Shown here piece after piece: positions 5,333 to 5,860 of a stretch of DNA of 5,860 nucleotides (its first letter is position 1; each line of letters starts with the position of its first letter). The stretch lies in NCBI GenBank assembly GCA_903879995.1, contig CAIRNW010000140.1:1-5860 (forward strand), given 5' to 3'. This DNA is from an uncultured Bacteroidota bacterium (GTDB lineage Bacteria > Bacteroidota > Bacteroidia > Chitinophagales > Chitinophagaceae). Position numbers and translations under genes: made by a program. The notes under the pieces are model-generated. The model was not told the origin of the DNA and searched no databases. It saw only the letters and a program-made list of their open reading frames with translations.

Positions 5333-5359
5333 CACTGCAATTCCTGACACGGTGCAGTG
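5333..5359 (+). other. Stem-loop in the rpoA-rplQ gap
   Basis: CACTGCA (5333-5339) and TGCAGTG (5353-5359) are exact reverse complements; CC (5343-5344) and GG (5351-5352) can extend the stem inside a 13-base loop after a bulge. The hairpin ends 16 bases before the rplQ ATG and is followed by TTAAAAACAAAC, so it is not a standard terminator. Upstream, TGGTT (5313-5317) can pair with AACCA (5330-5334), which would overlap the foot of this stem, and AACC (5304-5307) can pair with GGTT (5314-5317). The 80-base gap therefore has mutually exclusive folds. Its role, perhaps tuning of L17 translation or RNA processing, is unknown. No TAnnTTTG promoter is seen in the gap. Confidence 0.5.
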
Positions 5360-5375
5360 TTAAAAACAAACAGTC

Positions 5376-5860
5376 ATGCGTCACGGAGACAAAGTAAACA
5401 ACCTGGGTCGTACCAAAGCACACCGCGAGGCCCTACTTGGAAATCTGGCTTGTCAGCTTATTCAGCACAAGCGTATTGTAACCACAACAGCCAAAGCAAA
5501 ATCATTGAGAGGTTTTGTTGAGCCCCTGATCACTAAAGCAAAAGATAATACTACGCATCAGCGTCGTATTGTGTTTGGTTATTTACAGGATAAGGAGGCT
5601 ATCAAAGAACTTTTCGGAACAGTGGCTGAGAAAGTAGCAGGACGTCCTGGTGGCTATACACGTATCATCAAGTTAGGATATCGTCCTGGTGATAATGCGG
5701 ATATGGCGATGATCGAGTTAGTTGATTTTAATGAGATCTACAAGAAAGGAGAAGAAAAAGGAGCTGCAAAGAAAACACGTCGTTCTGGTGGACGCAAGAA
5801 AGCTGCTGAAAAAGCAGTTGAAGCAGCACCGGCCGCCGACACAGCTGCTCCAGCTGAAGA
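5376..5860 (+). CDS. rplQ: 50S ribosomal protein L17 (bL17), 3' end beyond window
   Basis: The frame starts [45 protein letters not shown], the diagnostic L17 N-terminus, and stays open to the end of the window (161 codons plus two bases), so the gene is cut. L17 is a large-subunit protein near the tunnel exit that bridges rRNA domains. The conserved core spans about 1-123, ending [31 protein letters not shown]. After it comes a low-complexity tail (from about 124) rich in Lys, Ala, Glu and Pro ([39 protein letters not shown]), first basic and then Ala/Pro/acidic. Such tails are common in Bacteroidetes L17 and absent from the 127-residue E. coli protein. It is in its usual place after rpoA. 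The start follows an A-rich leader without a Shine-Dalgarno. Confidence 0.96.
   Translation, partial: MRHGDKVNNLGRTKAHREALLGNLACQLIQHKRIVTTTAKAKSLRGFVEPLITKAKDNTTHQRRIVFGYLQDKEAIKELFGTVAEKVAGRPGGYTRIIKLGYRPGDNADMAMIELVDFNEIYKKGEEKGAAKKTRRSGGRKKAAEKAVEAAPAADTAAPAE

Overview
The window looks like chromosomal DNA from a member of the Bacteroidota (Bacteroidetes), possibly the Chitinophagales/Cytophagales side, although the exact family is an inference. Three things point there. The starts have no Shine-Dalgarno sequence and follow A/T-rich leaders. Two sites match the Bacteroidetes -7 promoter element TAnnTTTG. The protein variants are typical of the phylum: cysteine-poor L36 and S4, a homogentisate dioxygenase of about 385 residues, and L17 with a long Ala/Lys-rich tail. 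All genes lie on the + strand, coding is dense, and no mobile element, CRISPR array, tRNA or rRNA is visible.

Left part (1-2234), metabolic and envelope genes: the 3' end of a TolB-like beta-propeller protein with PD40 repeats; a small four-helix membrane protein of the family often labelled cytochrome b-like in Bacteroidetes; and a complete homogentisate 1,2-dioxygenase (hmgA) of tyrosine catabolism. A perfect inverted repeat with 10-base arms lies between the first two genes and overlaps a TAnnTTTG element.

Right part (2313-5860), a translation/transcription operon in the order infA - rpmJ - rpsM - rpsK - rpsD - rpoA - rplQ (IF-1, L36, S13, S11, S4, RNA polymerase alpha, L17; L17 runs off the window). 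This is the conserved alpha operon. In most bacteria it follows secY and often map, but here infA directly follows hmgA and has its own good promoter (TATCTTTG at 2289-2296), with a 7-base-arm palindrome inside the promoter spacer.

The most interesting non-coding signal is the 115-base gap between rpsK and rpsD (3535-3649). It can fold into two crossing helices: a GC-containing helix of 10 pairs, followed by GG and five T, and a hairpin just before the rpsD start whose loop is complementary to the upstream strand of the first helix. This is what a pseudoknot or attenuator leader would look like. Because S4 is the known feedback repressor of alpha-operon or rpsD mRNAs in other bacteria, an S4-responsive leader is a reasonable but untested hypothesis. 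Smaller hairpins lie in the rpsD-rpoA and rpoA-rplQ gaps. Apart from these leaders the window is ordinary housekeeping DNA, and I see no new multi-gene system.
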